Assembly: GCA_001312405.1 (NCBI GenBank)
Contig: BBDR01000030.1
Coordinates: 1 to 16,690, forward strand
Direction of reading: 5' to 3'
DNA: 16,690 nt
Origin: Clostridium sp. NkU-1
GTDB lineage: Bacteria > Bacillota_A > Clostridia > Lachnospirales > Lachnospiraceae
Made by a program: the position numbers and the translations under genes. Shown here piece after piece: positions 1 to 6,935 of the stretch. The number at the start of each line of letters is the position of its first letter. Position 1 is the stretch's first letter. Below the pieces are notes generated by a model that worked only from the letters and a program-made list of their open reading frames with translations, was not told where the DNA came from and made no database searches.

Positions 1-1637
1 ATATGAACCGATAAGCTATAGGTAATTATTGATCCTGTGAAAACCCAGTGTTTTAGCGGCCTTCCGGGATCCTTGGGTAAAACTGTAATGTGAAATTCGC
101 CGTGTTTCCGGCGCCTTTTTTTATTTCTTTCGGTCTTTAAGTAGTCTATGTGATCTAAAACATTTCTCAGCATACTGTTTCGAATCATGATATCATCCAC
201 TTCCCAGTATACCTCCAATAGATGCTTGATAGAGGGAATAAAGTCTCGCTTGGCTTGTTCTCTGGCAGAGGTGCGGTCTCGTTCGGTCTTTATGCGTTCT
301 TTTTCCTTAAGCAATTCGTTCTTCTGGACTTCAAGGGTTTTATGGCGTTCCTGGAAGATATCAAGAGTGTAGATACCCTGCTCTAAAAGGTCAAAGGTTT
401 TATTTAACTGCTTTTCTGTCTGGCTATATCTCTCCTCAATGCTATGAAGGGAGTTTTGTAATACGGCTAGTGTGGTTTCGCTTTCCTTTCCGGATTCCTC
501 CGGCCAGTCTAATTCATATTCTGGGATCCATTCCTTTAAGCCTTCAATGACCTGTTCTTCAATCAGGGAAAGGGGGGATGAGATATTGTTGCATTTACTG
601 TTTGGACAGCGCAGGACGGCGTAGCGAAGCTTGGTGTTGCTGGGCTGCCTGGTCATTAAGGTTCCGCATTTGGAACAGTATACCAGTCCGGAAAGGGGAT
701 TTTGCAAGGTGGTGTTGGTGTTGATCGGGAGAGGCTTACCCGCTTTAATCTTCTGAACCAGGTTATACTTTTCTTCAGGTATAATAGGTGCGAAGCGTCC
801 ACGGACCTTTTCGCAATTAGCGTCTTTGGGTCTGGTTTCAATGATTTTCCCATCCAGCATTTGCCTTTGGATTTTACGCCATTGCCACCGCTGGTATCCG
901 CAGTAGGTTGGGTTGCTTAATATGTCAATAATGGAAGAGGCTGACCAGGGTTTTTCACTCCGGGAAGGTATACACAGCTCATTCAGCCGGTCACGGATTT
1001 GGTAGGAGCCGAATGGAGCATAGCTGCCGTCCTCCTGTAGCTCGCCGGTGGTATAGAGATCATAGATATATTCAATGATCCTGGCTTCCTCCTGGACAAT
1101 CTCCAGAGTATAACCCTTGTCTCCCTTATGTTTAACTTTTTCGTAGCCATAAGGTGCTGTCCCGGCTATGTACCAGCCGTCCCGAAAGGCGGCGATACGG
1201 CCCCTTTGGATTCTTCGGTTAATGGTTTTATATTCTCGGCGGGACATAAAGAGATTGAACTCAAAATATTCCTCATCAAATTCATCAGAAGGGTCGTAGG
1301 TTTTTAGGGGCGTGACGATCTTGGTGTTGCTAAATTTAAAAGCTTCTGCCACGGTTCCTTGGTCCTTGGTGTCACCTCTAGCCAGACGCTCAACCTCCAT
1401 TACGAGGACGCCTTCCCACATCCCTTGCATGACTTCTAATAGGACTTGCTGCATCTTAGGGCGGGCGGAAATGGTTTCTCCGGAAACCAGTTCTTTATAT
1501 ATGGCGCCGACTTCAAGTCTCATTTTTATTGCCAACTCAGTTAATAACTGTTCATGTCGAGCCAAGGTTTCGCCTTCGCCACGTGCTTCAGCTTCTTTGT
1601 CAGCACGGCTTTTACGTAAATACATGAGATATGACAT
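1..1637 (-). CDS. Large serine recombinase (phage integrase), 3' end beyond window
   Basis: Site-specific recombinase expected to integrate and excise the prophage through a 5'-phosphoserine intermediate. The frame is open from ATG at 1637 to the left edge, about 545 residues without a stop, so the C-terminus is missing. The N-terminus reads MSYLMYLRKSRADKE, with Ser10 as the likely nucleophile. ERLARGD near residue 83 is the conserved arginine region of the resolvase domain. PYGYE near residue 162 belongs to the recombinase domain. A zinc ribbon follows (CSKC near residue 320, CPNSKC near 344), then a charged Glu/Lys-rich coiled coil at about 390-445, as in large serine integrases. The start has AAAGGAG seven bases upstream. 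This is one of the few long genes here with no frameshift. An attachment site probably lies left of the window, past its 3' end, and cannot be seen. Confidence 0.95.
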   Translation of the reverse strand, partial: MSYLMYLRKSRADKEAEARGEGETLARHEQLLTELAIKMRLEVGAIYKELVSGETISARPKMQQVLLEVMQGMWEGVLVMEVERLARGDTKDQGTVAEAFKFSNTKIVTPLKTYDPSDEFDEEYFEFNLFMSRREYKTINRRIQRGRIAAFRDGWYIAGTAPYGYEKVKHKGDKGYTLEIVQEEARIIEYIYDLYTTGELQEDGSYAPFGSYQIRDRLNELCIPSRSEKPWSASSIIDILSNPTYCGYQRWQWRKIQRQMLDGKIIETRPKDANCEKVRGRFAPIIPEEKYNLVQKIKAGKPLPINTNTTLQNPLSGLVYCSKCGTLMTRQPSNTKLRYAVLRCPNSKCNNISSPLSLIEEQVIEGLKEWIPEYELDWPEESGKESETTLAVLQNSLHSIEERYSQTEKQLNKTFDLLEQGIYTLDIFQERHKTLEVQKNELLKEKERIKTERDRTSAREQAKRDFIPSIKHLLEVYWEVDDIMIRNSMLRNVLDHIDYLKTERNKKRRRKHGEFHITVLPKDPGRPLKHWVFTGSIITYSLSVH

Positions 1638-1714
1638 AGGTAAGCTCCTTTCAATCTATTTTATGGAAGTAGTTCTCTCTTAATTCTGAGTTAAGGTATA
1701 AAAAATACGCCCTC

Positions 1715-1743
1715 TTGTCAGGACGTTCCGAAAATGATATAAT
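1715..1743 (+). promoter_or_regulatory. Sigma-A-type promoter for a small RNA
   Basis: TTGTCA (1715-1720) and TATAAT (1738-1743) are separated by exactly 17 bases. It points rightward, away from the recombinase start. No protein-coding frame with a ribosome binding site follows, but a terminator does at 1803-1834, so the unit would make a short untranslated RNA. Confidence 0.55.
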
Positions 1744-1749
1744 TCCATT

Positions 1750-1835
1750 GTCGAGATGGATATATCTTCCCTGAAGCCCGGTGAGAGAAAATCTATTTAA
1801 AGCCGTTTGGTGTTACCAGCACCGGGCGGTTTTTG
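1750..1835 (+). ncRNA. Candidate small RNA (about 85 nt) between recombinase and wall-binding gene
   Basis: The unit is bounded by the promoter at 1715-1743 and the terminator at 1803-1834. It has no convincing start codon. CCCGGTG (1777-1783) is fully complementary to CACCGGG (1820-1826), which is also the 3' arm of the terminator stem. The RNA can therefore adopt two mutually exclusive folds. It ends just before the 3' end of the convergent wall-binding-protein gene. I do not recognise an RNA family. It could be a trans-acting phage RNA or an antisense regulator of its neighbours. The support is promoter plus terminator plus structure, with no homology. Confidence 0.42.
1803..1834 (+). terminator. 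Rho-independent terminator of the candidate small RNA
   Basis: CCGTTTGGTG (1803-1812) pairs with CACCGGGCGG (1820-1829) across a 7-base loop, followed by T1830-1834. Three U-G pairs in the middle of the stem exist only in the rightward RNA. On the other strand they become A/C mismatches, so the element is strand-specific. Confidence 0.65.
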
Positions 1836-1848
1836 TATTATGAGGATT

Positions 1849-2347
1849 CTATTTGCTTAAATCAGTTACACTTACAATATTTTCATTCCCTGAATCAACT
1901 CCAGGGGTAGTATCAATTACTTGTGATTCTCTCCAAATGTATAGTGCTGCTTTAGCTGATTCTCCTCTGCTGATGGCATCCATGTTTTTTCTTATAATCT
2001 TCTTGCGATTGCTCCGTGGTCTGAGTTGGATTTTGGCAGACTCCATTTTGATCAAAGTGGTAAGTTATACCGTTTTCAATGTAATCTTCTGTTCTTGCGT
2101 CACCTGATGGATTCATGTAATACCATTTTCCCCCCACGGTACTTACCCAGCCTGTAAGCATATAACCATTTGAATCAAAGCAGTACCATTTTCCATTCTC
2201 TTGAATCCATGAATTGACTTGATAGCTCCCGTCATCATTCTGATACCACCAACCATTTGTATCTTGTTTCCATTCTCCGGCAAAGACTGCCGTGCTCATA
2301 ACCGCCGAAACAATTGCGGTTGTAATTAATAATTTTACCTTTCTCAT
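1849..2347 (-). CDS. Secreted cell-wall-binding-repeat protein, frameshifted near its C-terminus
   Basis: The first 131 residues are encoded at 1952-2347. A signal peptide (MRKVKLLITTAIVSA..., cleavage probably after AVFA at about residue 23) precedes glucan/choline-binding-type repeats. These are rich in Trp, Tyr and Gly, for example NGWWYQNDDGSY, NGKWYCFDSNGYMLTGW and GGKWYYMNPSGDA. Such repeats bind cell-wall polymers or polysaccharide, so the product is probably exported and surface-attached. The start has GGAGGG upstream. The frame breaks at an A6 run (T1985-1990 on the + strand). Removing one A joins EDYKK to NMDAISRGESAK and extends the protein to a stop at 1849, about 165 residues. 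It lies in the lysogeny block, which suggests expression by the lysogen and a lysogenic-conversion role. No enzymatic domain is visible. Confidence 0.75.
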
Positions 2348-2416
2348 TTCATTCCCTCCATGATTATATTATTAAAAAGCCATAGGCTATTTAACATTAA
2401 TTTGCTAAATTATGCA

Positions 2417-2881
2417 TTAGTCAATCAATTTGCATACATTGAATGGTTCGAAAAAAAATTATGTATTCATCTTTTTGAATGCCGAGGCCATACTTTGAGC
2501 GGTAACAATCTATGGCTTCTTGAAGAAAAGGCTCTGTTATATTTAGGTGTTCAGCGATCTCGTAACGATTGCGGCAACCGGCTTTCTTAGCGGAAATGAT
2601 TTTTTTCTATTGTAATCATTTTATCATAAGCAGAGCCTTGCGTGGCATTCTTGTTTTTTATTTCCATCTAAAGTCTGATCAAGAATATTGCCAACACTTG
2701 TATAATAGTGTCCCAGCTCTTCTGAAAGGACGCAGGCCTTTTCTGAATATGTAGACAAGCATTTGCTCAGCCCGATCACGTCTCCATTGATAAGACCAGA
2801 TGCCTGGGACTCAAACTCTAAATTTTCAATAACATAGATTCCTTCTGAATCAGCTTCGTTCAGTAGTTCTTCATACTCCAT
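2417..2881 (-). pseudogene. ImmA/IrrE-family metallopeptidase-like protein, three frameshifts
   Basis: Starts at ATG 2881 (MEYEELLNEADSEGIYVIEN). The motif SEELGHYYTSVGNILDQ matches the short clostridial phage ImmA/IrrE-like family, in which EELGHYYT occupies the zinc-protease helix. ImmA proteins relieve immunity by cleaving or antagonising the CI repressor, and this gene lies directly downstream of cI. The apparent frame stops at 2624. Three indels hide the rest: one extra base near 2635, one extra A in an A7 run (T2600-2606 on +), and one extra T in a T8 run (A2451-2458 on +). Correcting them gives HARSAYDKMITIEKIISAKKAGCRNRYEIAEHLNITEPF in broken form, then SKYG and a stop at 2417. The restored length is about 153 residues, normal for the family. 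Either a true pseudogene or sequencing error. Confidence 0.75.
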
Positions 2882-2911
2882 TTTTAAACACTTCCCCGAA
2901 TAAATTGTATT

Positions 2912-3401
2912 TTATTGTTTTCCTGGCCTCTTTAGCTTGGCTAGGTCACGCTTGGTTTTTTTCAGTTCTCCTGGTTCTGTGATGGTATCATTATGGGCGG
3001 CTACAGGGAGAAGGTGTGGTTTACTCTTTTCTGGCATTACCATTGAAACCTCTAAGCGTTCAGCATTGCAACGATTGTATTCCATTTCCAGGACTGTGTC
3101 TACGGTGTGCTTGCCTTTATCATCTAATGAGCGGTATTTATGTAGAAGGGTTTGCTCTGATTGATTAATTTGTAGTTGCGATTGTACTTGTGATTCTTCT
3201 TTCCACCCCATGAGGTAGGACGCAGATGTGTTTAACGCATTAGCAAATTCAACCACCTTGCTTTGAACGATATCGTTAGTACCGTTTTCTATTTTGGCGA
3301 TAGTCGATTTGTTCTTATAACCAAGTTTCGCTGCTAATTCCTCTTGTGTTATACCAAGAGCTTCCCTTTTTTTCACGTATTCTTTTCCCGATATCCGCCA
3401 T
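2912..3401 (-). CDS. CI-like HTH (XRE) repressor, single-base frameshift near the N-terminus
   Basis: Phage repressor that should hold lysogeny by binding the 17-bp operators next to it. The HTH_3 domain is clear: ITQEELAAKLGYKNKSTIAKIE. A short C-terminal part follows, ending LKKTKRDLAKLKRPGK, without an S24 peptidase domain. The open frame can be drawn from 3445, but that start lies between the -35 and -10 of the gene's own promoter. The correct start is ATG 3401, giving MADIGKRIREK, preceded by GGATGGG. It joins the downstream frame (REALGITQEEL) if one A is removed from an A7 run (T3367-3373 on +). The restored protein is about 162 residues. As read, the frame shifts before the HTH. Confidence 0.85.
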
Positions 3402-3433
3402 GATTTCCCATCCATTTCTGCATTGATATCATA

Positions 3434-3462
3434 AATATAGCACATAGTTTATTTAAAATCAA
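3434..3462 (-). promoter_or_regulatory. Leftward repressor promoter (PRM-like)
   Basis: On the minus strand TTGATT (3462-3457) and TATATT (3439-3434) are 17 bases apart. Transcription would start about 3427, 26 bases before the corrected cI start. One operator-like site (3447-3463) covers the -35 and spacer, consistent with autoregulation. Confidence 0.6.
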
Positions 3463-3463
3463 T
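3447..3463. promoter_or_regulatory. Operator-like site 1 (imperfect)
   Basis: GTTTATTTAAAATCAAT matches the perfect operator GATGATTTAAAATCATC at 13 of 17 positions. It overlaps the -35 of the leftward repressor promoter. Weakest of the four sites. Confidence 0.4.
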
Positions 3464-3489
3464 TATTTTTGTGAAAATATAAAAAAACA

Positions 3490-3506
3490 GTTGACTTTAA
3501 ATCATC
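3490..3506. promoter_or_regulatory. Operator site 2 (imperfect)
   Basis: GTTGACTTTAAATCATC matches the perfect operator at 14 of 17 positions. It contains the TTGACT -35 hexamer of the rightward promoter, so repressor bound here would block early transcription. Confidence 0.6.
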
Positions 3507-3519
3507 AAAATGATATAGT
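3491..3519 (+). promoter_or_regulatory. Rightward early promoter (PR-like)
   Basis: TTGACT (3491-3496) and TATAGT (3514-3519) are spaced by 17 bases. It drives the Cro-like gene and probably the following early genes. Operator 2 covers the -35, and operator 3 lies just downstream of the expected start point. Confidence 0.75.
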
Positions 3520-3526
3520 GTGGATA

Positions 3527-3543
3527 GATGATTTAAAATCATC
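3527..3543. promoter_or_regulatory. Operator site 3 (perfect palindrome)
   Basis: GATGATTTAAAATCATC is two perfect 8-base inverted half-sites around one central A. It lies about at the transcription start of the rightward promoter and upstream of the Cro-like ribosome binding site. Confidence 0.75.
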
Positions 3544-3562
3544 AAAGCGAGGAGGTGATATC

Positions 3563-3772
3563 TTGACCAACACAGAACTTCTAAGGAGTTTAATTTCGGG
3601 AAAAGGACTGAAGATGAAATATGTCGCAGATTATTTAGGGCTTTCCTCTTATGGTTTCCAGCTAAAATTGGAAAATAGGCAGGAATTTAAAACTAGTGAA
3701 GTTTCCGCCCTTTGTGAGCTACTGGGTATTAAGTCCTTAAAGGAGAAAGAAGATATTTTTTTTGTCAAATAG
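3563..3772 (+). CDS. Cro-like HTH regulator (DUF739-type)
   Basis: Small DNA-binding protein of 69 residues, divergent from cI, expected to favour lytic growth by binding the shared operators. The sequence TELLRSLISGKGLKMKYVADYLGLSSYGFQLKLE resembles the helix-turn-helix of small phage Cro/DUF739 proteins. The start is TTG at 3563 with GAGGAGG upstream (3549-3555). A start further upstream in this frame (3491) would lie inside the promoter. The stop is immediately followed by another operator copy (3772-3788). Confidence 0.75.
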   Translation: MTNTELLRSLISGKGLKMKYVADYLGLSSYGFQLKLENRQEFKTSEVSALCELLGIKSLKEKEDIFFVK

Positions 3773-3788
3773 ATGATTTAAAATCATC
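3772..3788. promoter_or_regulatory. Operator site 4 (perfect palindrome, downstream of the Cro-like gene)
   Basis: An exact copy of GATGATTTAAAATCATC lies 245 bases downstream of operator 3 and overlaps the last base of the Cro-like stop codon. I find no good promoter over it. It may serve DNA looping, cooperative repression or roadblocking of early transcription. Confidence 0.65.
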
Positions 3789-3880
3789 AAAAAGCAATAG
3801 GCTCAGATAGGAGACAATCAGAATAAAAGAGATGAACCATTGACATGGACAAGCATTAAAAAAAGAGGAGGCGAGAGAGG

Positions 3881-4066
3881 ATGGAGAAGAAAGATATTGA
3901 GAATATTCACATAAGAGTCCCGGTTAACAAAATAGTTTTCCAAGACCCTTATGAACAATCAAAATATGAAAGGTTGCTAATTACTGATCCTCAGATAGCT
4001 ATTAGTTATCTTGAAGAAATCTTCAATGATTCAGGAATATCTATATCATTTGAAAAGATCATTTAA
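3881..4066 (+). CDS. Small early phage protein, unknown function
   Basis: Encodes 61 residues (MEKKDIENIHIRVPVNKIVF...). It has no recognised domain, signal peptide or membrane segment. The start has AGGAGG about nine bases upstream (3867-3872). Near the C-terminus, PQIAISYLEEIFNDSGISI is predicted amphipathic helix. Its last 21 bases overlap the 3' end of the convergent gene at 4046-4581. Function not recognised. Confidence 0.55.
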   Translation: MEKKDIENIHIRVPVNKIVFQDPYEQSKYERLLITDPQIAISYLEEIFNDSGISISFEKII

Positions 4067-4581
4067 AAGTTCTGACATATTGACATAAGTGTGGGATTCT
4101 CTGCCGGTTTTTGATTTTTTTGATAAAGTTAGTACCCACTTTTCTTGTGTGAAATTATCAATTCTTTTAAGAGCTTGTTCTATTTCTGCTCTCACAGAAT
4201 TGAGTTGCTGCTGGTCTTCATCTACAAAGCCAAGAGTTACATGTGATTGAGTAGATACACCGGTACGTATTAGTGAAATATTATAAAAGTCTTTGTTAAC
4301 TTGTACTGTATCCAAATCAAAAACGAAGTACGACCCCATATACTTCGATGCGGAAGTGTCGTGTGACAGTTTAATTGACAGGTCCTTATATGTTGCAATA
4401 ATTACGTTACCGTTCTCATTGACTGAAAAACCGTTTGATTTAAAGTAAGCTGAAAAATCATTTTTTTACTTGTTGAACTGTTTCATTGATTTTTTTCATC
4501 AATCATCAGGGATAACCTAGCATCAACATCTTTTTTAACCGTATTGAGTTCAGCCAATTCTTTCATGAGTTTAATATTCAT
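4046..4581 (-). pseudogene. Leftward gene of unknown function inside the early region, two frameshifts
   Basis: Only the C-terminal 97 residues (from 4339) are an uninterrupted frame. Reading from ATG 4581, which has a strong GGAAAGGAGGG site upstream, gives MNIKLMKELAELNTVKKDV, then stops early. Removing one A from each of two A7 runs (T4490-4496 and T4461-4467 on +) restores about 177 residues, including EKINETVQQVKNDFSAYF and SIKLSHDTSASKYMGSYFVF. The N-terminal third looks like a coiled coil and the rest is a mixed alpha/beta domain. No family recognised. It runs against the early operon, with its own likely promoter at 4634-4662, typical of a moron expressed from the prophage. An immunity or defence role is possible but not shown. 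Confidence 0.6.
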
Positions 4582-4612
4582 TTTTTAACCCTCCTTTCCT
4601 TCGTACTCAGCT

Positions 4613-4641
4613 CTGGCAGGAGCCTGTAAGTACAGTATAAA
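4613..4641 (+). promoter_or_regulatory. Possible rightward promoter for the small early genes
   Basis: CTGGCA (4613-4618) and TATAAA (4636-4641) are 17 bases apart, upstream of the small gene at 4670. The -35 is imperfect. Its -10 overlaps the -10 of the leftward promoter, so the two could exclude each other. Confidence 0.35.
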
Positions 4642-4662
4642 GAGCATTGGAAGAAATTACAA
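4634..4662 (-). promoter_or_regulatory. Likely promoter of the leftward gene 4046-4581
   Basis: On the minus strand TTGTAA (4662-4657) and TATACT (4639-4634) are 17 bases apart. The expected start point is about 45 bases upstream of ATG 4581. Confidence 0.45.
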
Positions 4663-4669
4663 GAAAGGA

Positions 4670-4816
4670 ATGGTGATATATATAGAGATTACGTATTCAT
4701 GTAAGTCCTGCCGGTACCGCAATCGTTGCCCAGATCGGAGCAGGCGGTATACCTGCAAAGACTATAAACGAAAAACAAGGAAAGGTGTACAAACTATGCC
4801 ACATAAAATCAGTTAG
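4670..4816 (+). CDS. Small cysteine-rich, probably zinc-binding protein
   Basis: Encodes 48 residues. Four cysteines (11, 14, 20, 29) form C-x2-C-x5-C-x8-C in SCKSCRYRNRCPDRSRRYTC, followed by a very basic tail (KDYKRKTRKG). Small basic proteins of this kind are common in clostridial phage early regions and probably bind zinc and nucleic acid, but the function is unknown. The ribosome site AAAGGA is very close to ATG 4670, so GTG 4673 may be the true start. Confidence 0.5.
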   Translation: MVIYIEITYSCKSCRYRNRCPDRSRRYTCKDYKRKTRKGVQTMPHKIS

Positions 4817-4830
4817 AAAGGGGTGGTGAC

Positions 4831-5004
4831 ATGGCAAGTAAGCCGGTAAAGGAAATCAAGAAGGGGGCTACGACCTTTATCTTCTATGATGATTACTGCA
4901 AAGATACGACACCTGAAGAGGCTGAGGCTATTTCAAAGCAAATTGCAAAGATGGTTTTGCCGGCATTGAGGGCATCTTATTTACATAAAGAGGAATCCGG
5001 CTGA
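4831..5004 (+). CDS. Small early phage protein, unknown function
   Basis: Encodes 57 residues (MASKPVKEIKKGATTFIFYD...). The ribosome site AAAGGGGTGG lies just upstream. The C-terminal half, TPEEAEAISKQIAKMVLPAL, looks like two helices. It follows the cysteine-rich gene by 14 bases and is followed after 39 bases by the next gene, so they are probably co-transcribed. No domain recognised. Confidence 0.6.
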   Translation: MASKPVKEIKKGATTFIFYDDYCKDTTPEEAEAISKQIAKMVLPALRASYLHKEESG

Positions 5005-5043
5005 GGCCGGAACCAGTGGACAAGCCCAGAAAGGAGGAATTTC

Positions 5044-5193
5044 ATGCAAAAGCACTATGACAACTTGGATGATTACACCGACACCCGCCCATCACGCTTG
5101 ATGGAGTTTACGAAGTGGTTTCTGCCGGCAGTCATCTTTGTAGCCTGTGTGATTGTGATTTTGGGAACATGCGGGCATTTAGAAGCTTTGTAG
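5044..5193 (+). CDS. Small single-pass membrane protein
   Basis: Encodes 49 residues. A charged N-terminus (MQKHYDNLDDYTDTRPSR) is followed by one hydrophobic segment, FLPAVIFVACVIVILGTC, at about residues 26-43, long enough to cross the membrane. AAGGAGG lies eight bases upstream of ATG. It is in the early operon between small soluble proteins. Possible roles include membrane anchoring or superinfection interference, but the function is not recognised. Confidence 0.55.
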   Translation: MQKHYDNLDDYTDTRPSRLMEFTKWFLPAVIFVACVIVILGTCGHLEAL

Positions 5194-5209
5194 GAGGAGG
5201 TGAAGGCTG

Positions 5210-5521
5210 ATGGATAAAGATTATTTGGACTACTATTTAAAAGAACTGAGTAACCGGAAGGGAACACCTTACGCTATGGCGAATGAAGCATTAGCGGATG
5301 ATTTTTTTCCGTATGTTCAAGCAGAGTTTCCGGAGGCAATCATGGTAAAGCAGGGAATCGGCCAATACATTGTAGTGACTAAGCGGGCCAGAACTGCACT
5401 GCTCAAACGGTTTCAGGTTTCTAAACTGGAACACGAAAAAGCAATTTCAGAAATTGATGGAGTCATACAGACTCTAAAAACAGAAACCCCAGGAGCGGCA
5501 ACTCCCAGGGAATCAAAGTAA
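5210..5521 (+). CDS. Early phage protein, unknown function
   Basis: Encodes 103 residues (MDKDYLDYYLKELSNRKG...). AGGAGGAGGTG lies upstream. The N-terminal two thirds look like a compact alpha/beta domain ending IGQYIVVTKRARTALLKRF. A helical, charged stretch, SKLEHEKAISEIDGVIQTLK, follows and then a loose tail. No signal peptide or membrane segment. It lies 51 bases before the Gp157 gene and probably belongs to the same transcript. No family recognised. Confidence 0.65.
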   Translation: MDKDYLDYYLKELSNRKGTPYAMANEALADDFFPYVQAEFPEAIMVKQGIGQYIVVTKRARTALLKRFQVSKLEHEKAISEIDGVIQTLKTETPGAATPRESK

Positions 5522-5572
5522 CTCGTAAATATTTACATCTTTATTATAGGGAATCTATCGGAGGAAATCAAG

Positions 5573-6070
5573 ATGGAAAAATTATATGTAATCGCAGAGG
5601 AATATAAAGTCTTTGAAGAACTGTGCTATGCAGAGGATATTGATCCGCAGATTATGAAGGATACGCTGGAGGCTATCTTCGGAGAATTTGAAGAAAAATC
5701 GGACAACCTTGCCAAGATACATATGGAGATTCAGTCCAGTATTAAAGCCATTGAAGCGGAAATGGACAGGCTTAATGCAAGGGCAAAGCAGCTGGAAGGA
5801 AAGGATAGATGGATCAAGGAGTATCTCATGGAAAACATGCGCTACACCGGTAAAGAGAAGTTCAAAACAGCCCTTTTCAGCTATTCAATCTGCAAGAATG
5901 GCGGAGCAGAGCCTTTGGTTATTGATGGAACCGTGGAGGATATTCCACCTAAGTATACCATTCCGCAGCCGCCAGTGGTGAATAAGGAAGCGGTTCGTCA
6001 GCTTCTTTCAGAGAAACAGGTTGACTGGGCTCACTTTGAACCCCGTGGAGAGCATTTGCGGATCCGATGA
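5573..6070 (+). CDS. Siphovirus Gp157-family protein
   Basis: Encodes 165 residues and matches the Gp157 family (named from Streptococcus thermophilus phages), which has been linked to phage resistance and is found near replication genes. A long helical coiled coil (about residues 30-85, including KAIEAEMDRLNARAKQLEGK) is followed by the typical KYTIPQPPVVNKEAVRQLL segment and a short basic end (GEHLRIR). The start has CGGAGG upstream. It overlaps the next start by ATGA, so translation is probably coupled. The molecular role is not established. Confidence 0.85.
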   Translation: MEKLYVIAEEYKVFEELCYAEDIDPQIMKDTLEAIFGEFEEKSDNLAKIHMEIQSSIKAIEAEMDRLNARAKQLEGKDRWIKEYLMENMRYTGKEKFKTALFSYSICKNGGAEPLVIDGTVEDIPPKYTIPQPPVVNKEAVRQLLSEKQVDWAHFEPRGEHLRIR

Positions 6071-6258
6071 GCATGGACAGGCTGCCAGATACTTCCGGTT
6101 CGGAGATATCGCCTTACCGGATGGCGCAGCTCGTTAAGGTATCATCAAAGATCACGGATTTAATGGTAAGCAATATATGGCAGCTTTCCTATGATGAACT
6201 GAACATTGTGCTTGATCTTGTCCGAATGGCAGCCGAGCGAGGCCATGAAGGCAGATAG
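6067..6258 (+). CDS. Small phage protein, unknown function
   Basis: Encodes 63 residues and starts inside the stop of the Gp157 gene (ATGA). The sequence is mostly helical, with SPYRMAQLVKVSSKITDLM and ELNIVLDLVRMAAERG. No cysteines or membrane segment. The tight overlap argues that it is translated. Function not recognised. Confidence 0.6.
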   Translation: MSMDRLPDTSGSEISPYRMAQLVKVSSKITDLMVSNIWQLSYDELNIVLDLVRMAAERGHEGR

Positions 6259-6269
6259 AAGGGAGAATT

Positions 6270-6924
6270 ATGTTTTTAAAAACTGGTGAATTAAAAAAAG
6301 ATGATGAAGGCCGCTCTTAAGAGTGGCGGCCTGTATGTTGGAAATATGAATGGAGGCTATTTGGTCCATGCTGGGACATGGGGCTTATGTACGGATATCT
6401 TGTACGCCTCTAATAAATTTAAGGCGGCACTTATGGAGCTGATCGGAGATATCCCGGAGTCTGGAGAGTATTATAAATATTCGCATCAAAATGGGGAAGT
6501 GGTTCAGGATTCCCAATCTGAATATCCGGACGTTTATGAATTATGGAAAGAAGCCAAGGATTACGCCGCTTATGTTCCAATCAATCTCTGCTCTTGGCCA
6601 CACGCCTTTATCGTGCTGCAGGTCCGTAGTGATCTTAGTTATAAGGTGGCAGATAAGAGTCTGACGGCTGATGTTATCAGCAGCAAGGAACTGGAGACAA
6701 CGGTGGAGAGTATGCCCGGAAGACCCAATTATAACGCAGGAATCCTGTACTGGAAGAATGATACCACCATTTACTGGGTACATACGACGGAGCCGGGGGA
6801 GAGAGCTAGAGAAGCGCTTTTTCCAAGCATGGAGAGACTGGACTTCTTTCAGACGGATTGGCGCATAAGGGAAGATAACGAACCGGATCAGGAAGCAGAC
6901 TTTGAAGAAAAGCTGCCATATTAA
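6270..6924 (+). CDS. Conserved-looking phage protein in the replication module, N-terminal frameshift
   Basis: The main frame is open at 6301-6924 (207 residues), but that start has no ribosome site. ATG 6270 follows AGAAGGGAG and reads MFLKTGELKK. It joins the main frame (MMKAALKSGGLYVGN) if one A is removed from the A7 run at 6293-6299. The restored protein is about 217 residues. It starts with a glycine-rich beta region (GGLYVGNMNGGYLVHAG), has an aromatic-rich middle and ends acidic (EPDQEADFEEKLPY). It sits just before the AAA ATPase gene, so a role in replication or recombination is likely from context only. No domain recognised. Confidence 0.7.
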
Positions 6925-6935
6925 GGAGGATTGAC

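Noticed and set aside
1..60. A visible attachment site at the left edge
   Set aside because: The recombinase frame is still open here. Any attachment site would lie further left, and no host gene or core repeat can be seen.
1980..1995. Programmed ribosomal frameshifting in the wall-binding gene
   Set aside because: The shift needed is +1 on an A run. No stimulatory structure or slow codon is evident, and the same kind of break recurs in unrelated genes, so a common sequencing cause is simpler.
2360..2754. Rightward frames of 76 and 61 residues at 2360-2590 and 2569-2754
   Set aside because: They run antisense to the ImmA-like gene, whose minus-strand reading matches the family over its whole length. 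They have no ribosome sites.
3402..3445. An upstream start for the repressor at 3445
   Set aside because: It lies between the -35 and -10 of the gene's own promoter, has no ribosome site, and replaces the family-like MADIGKRIREK start found at 3401.
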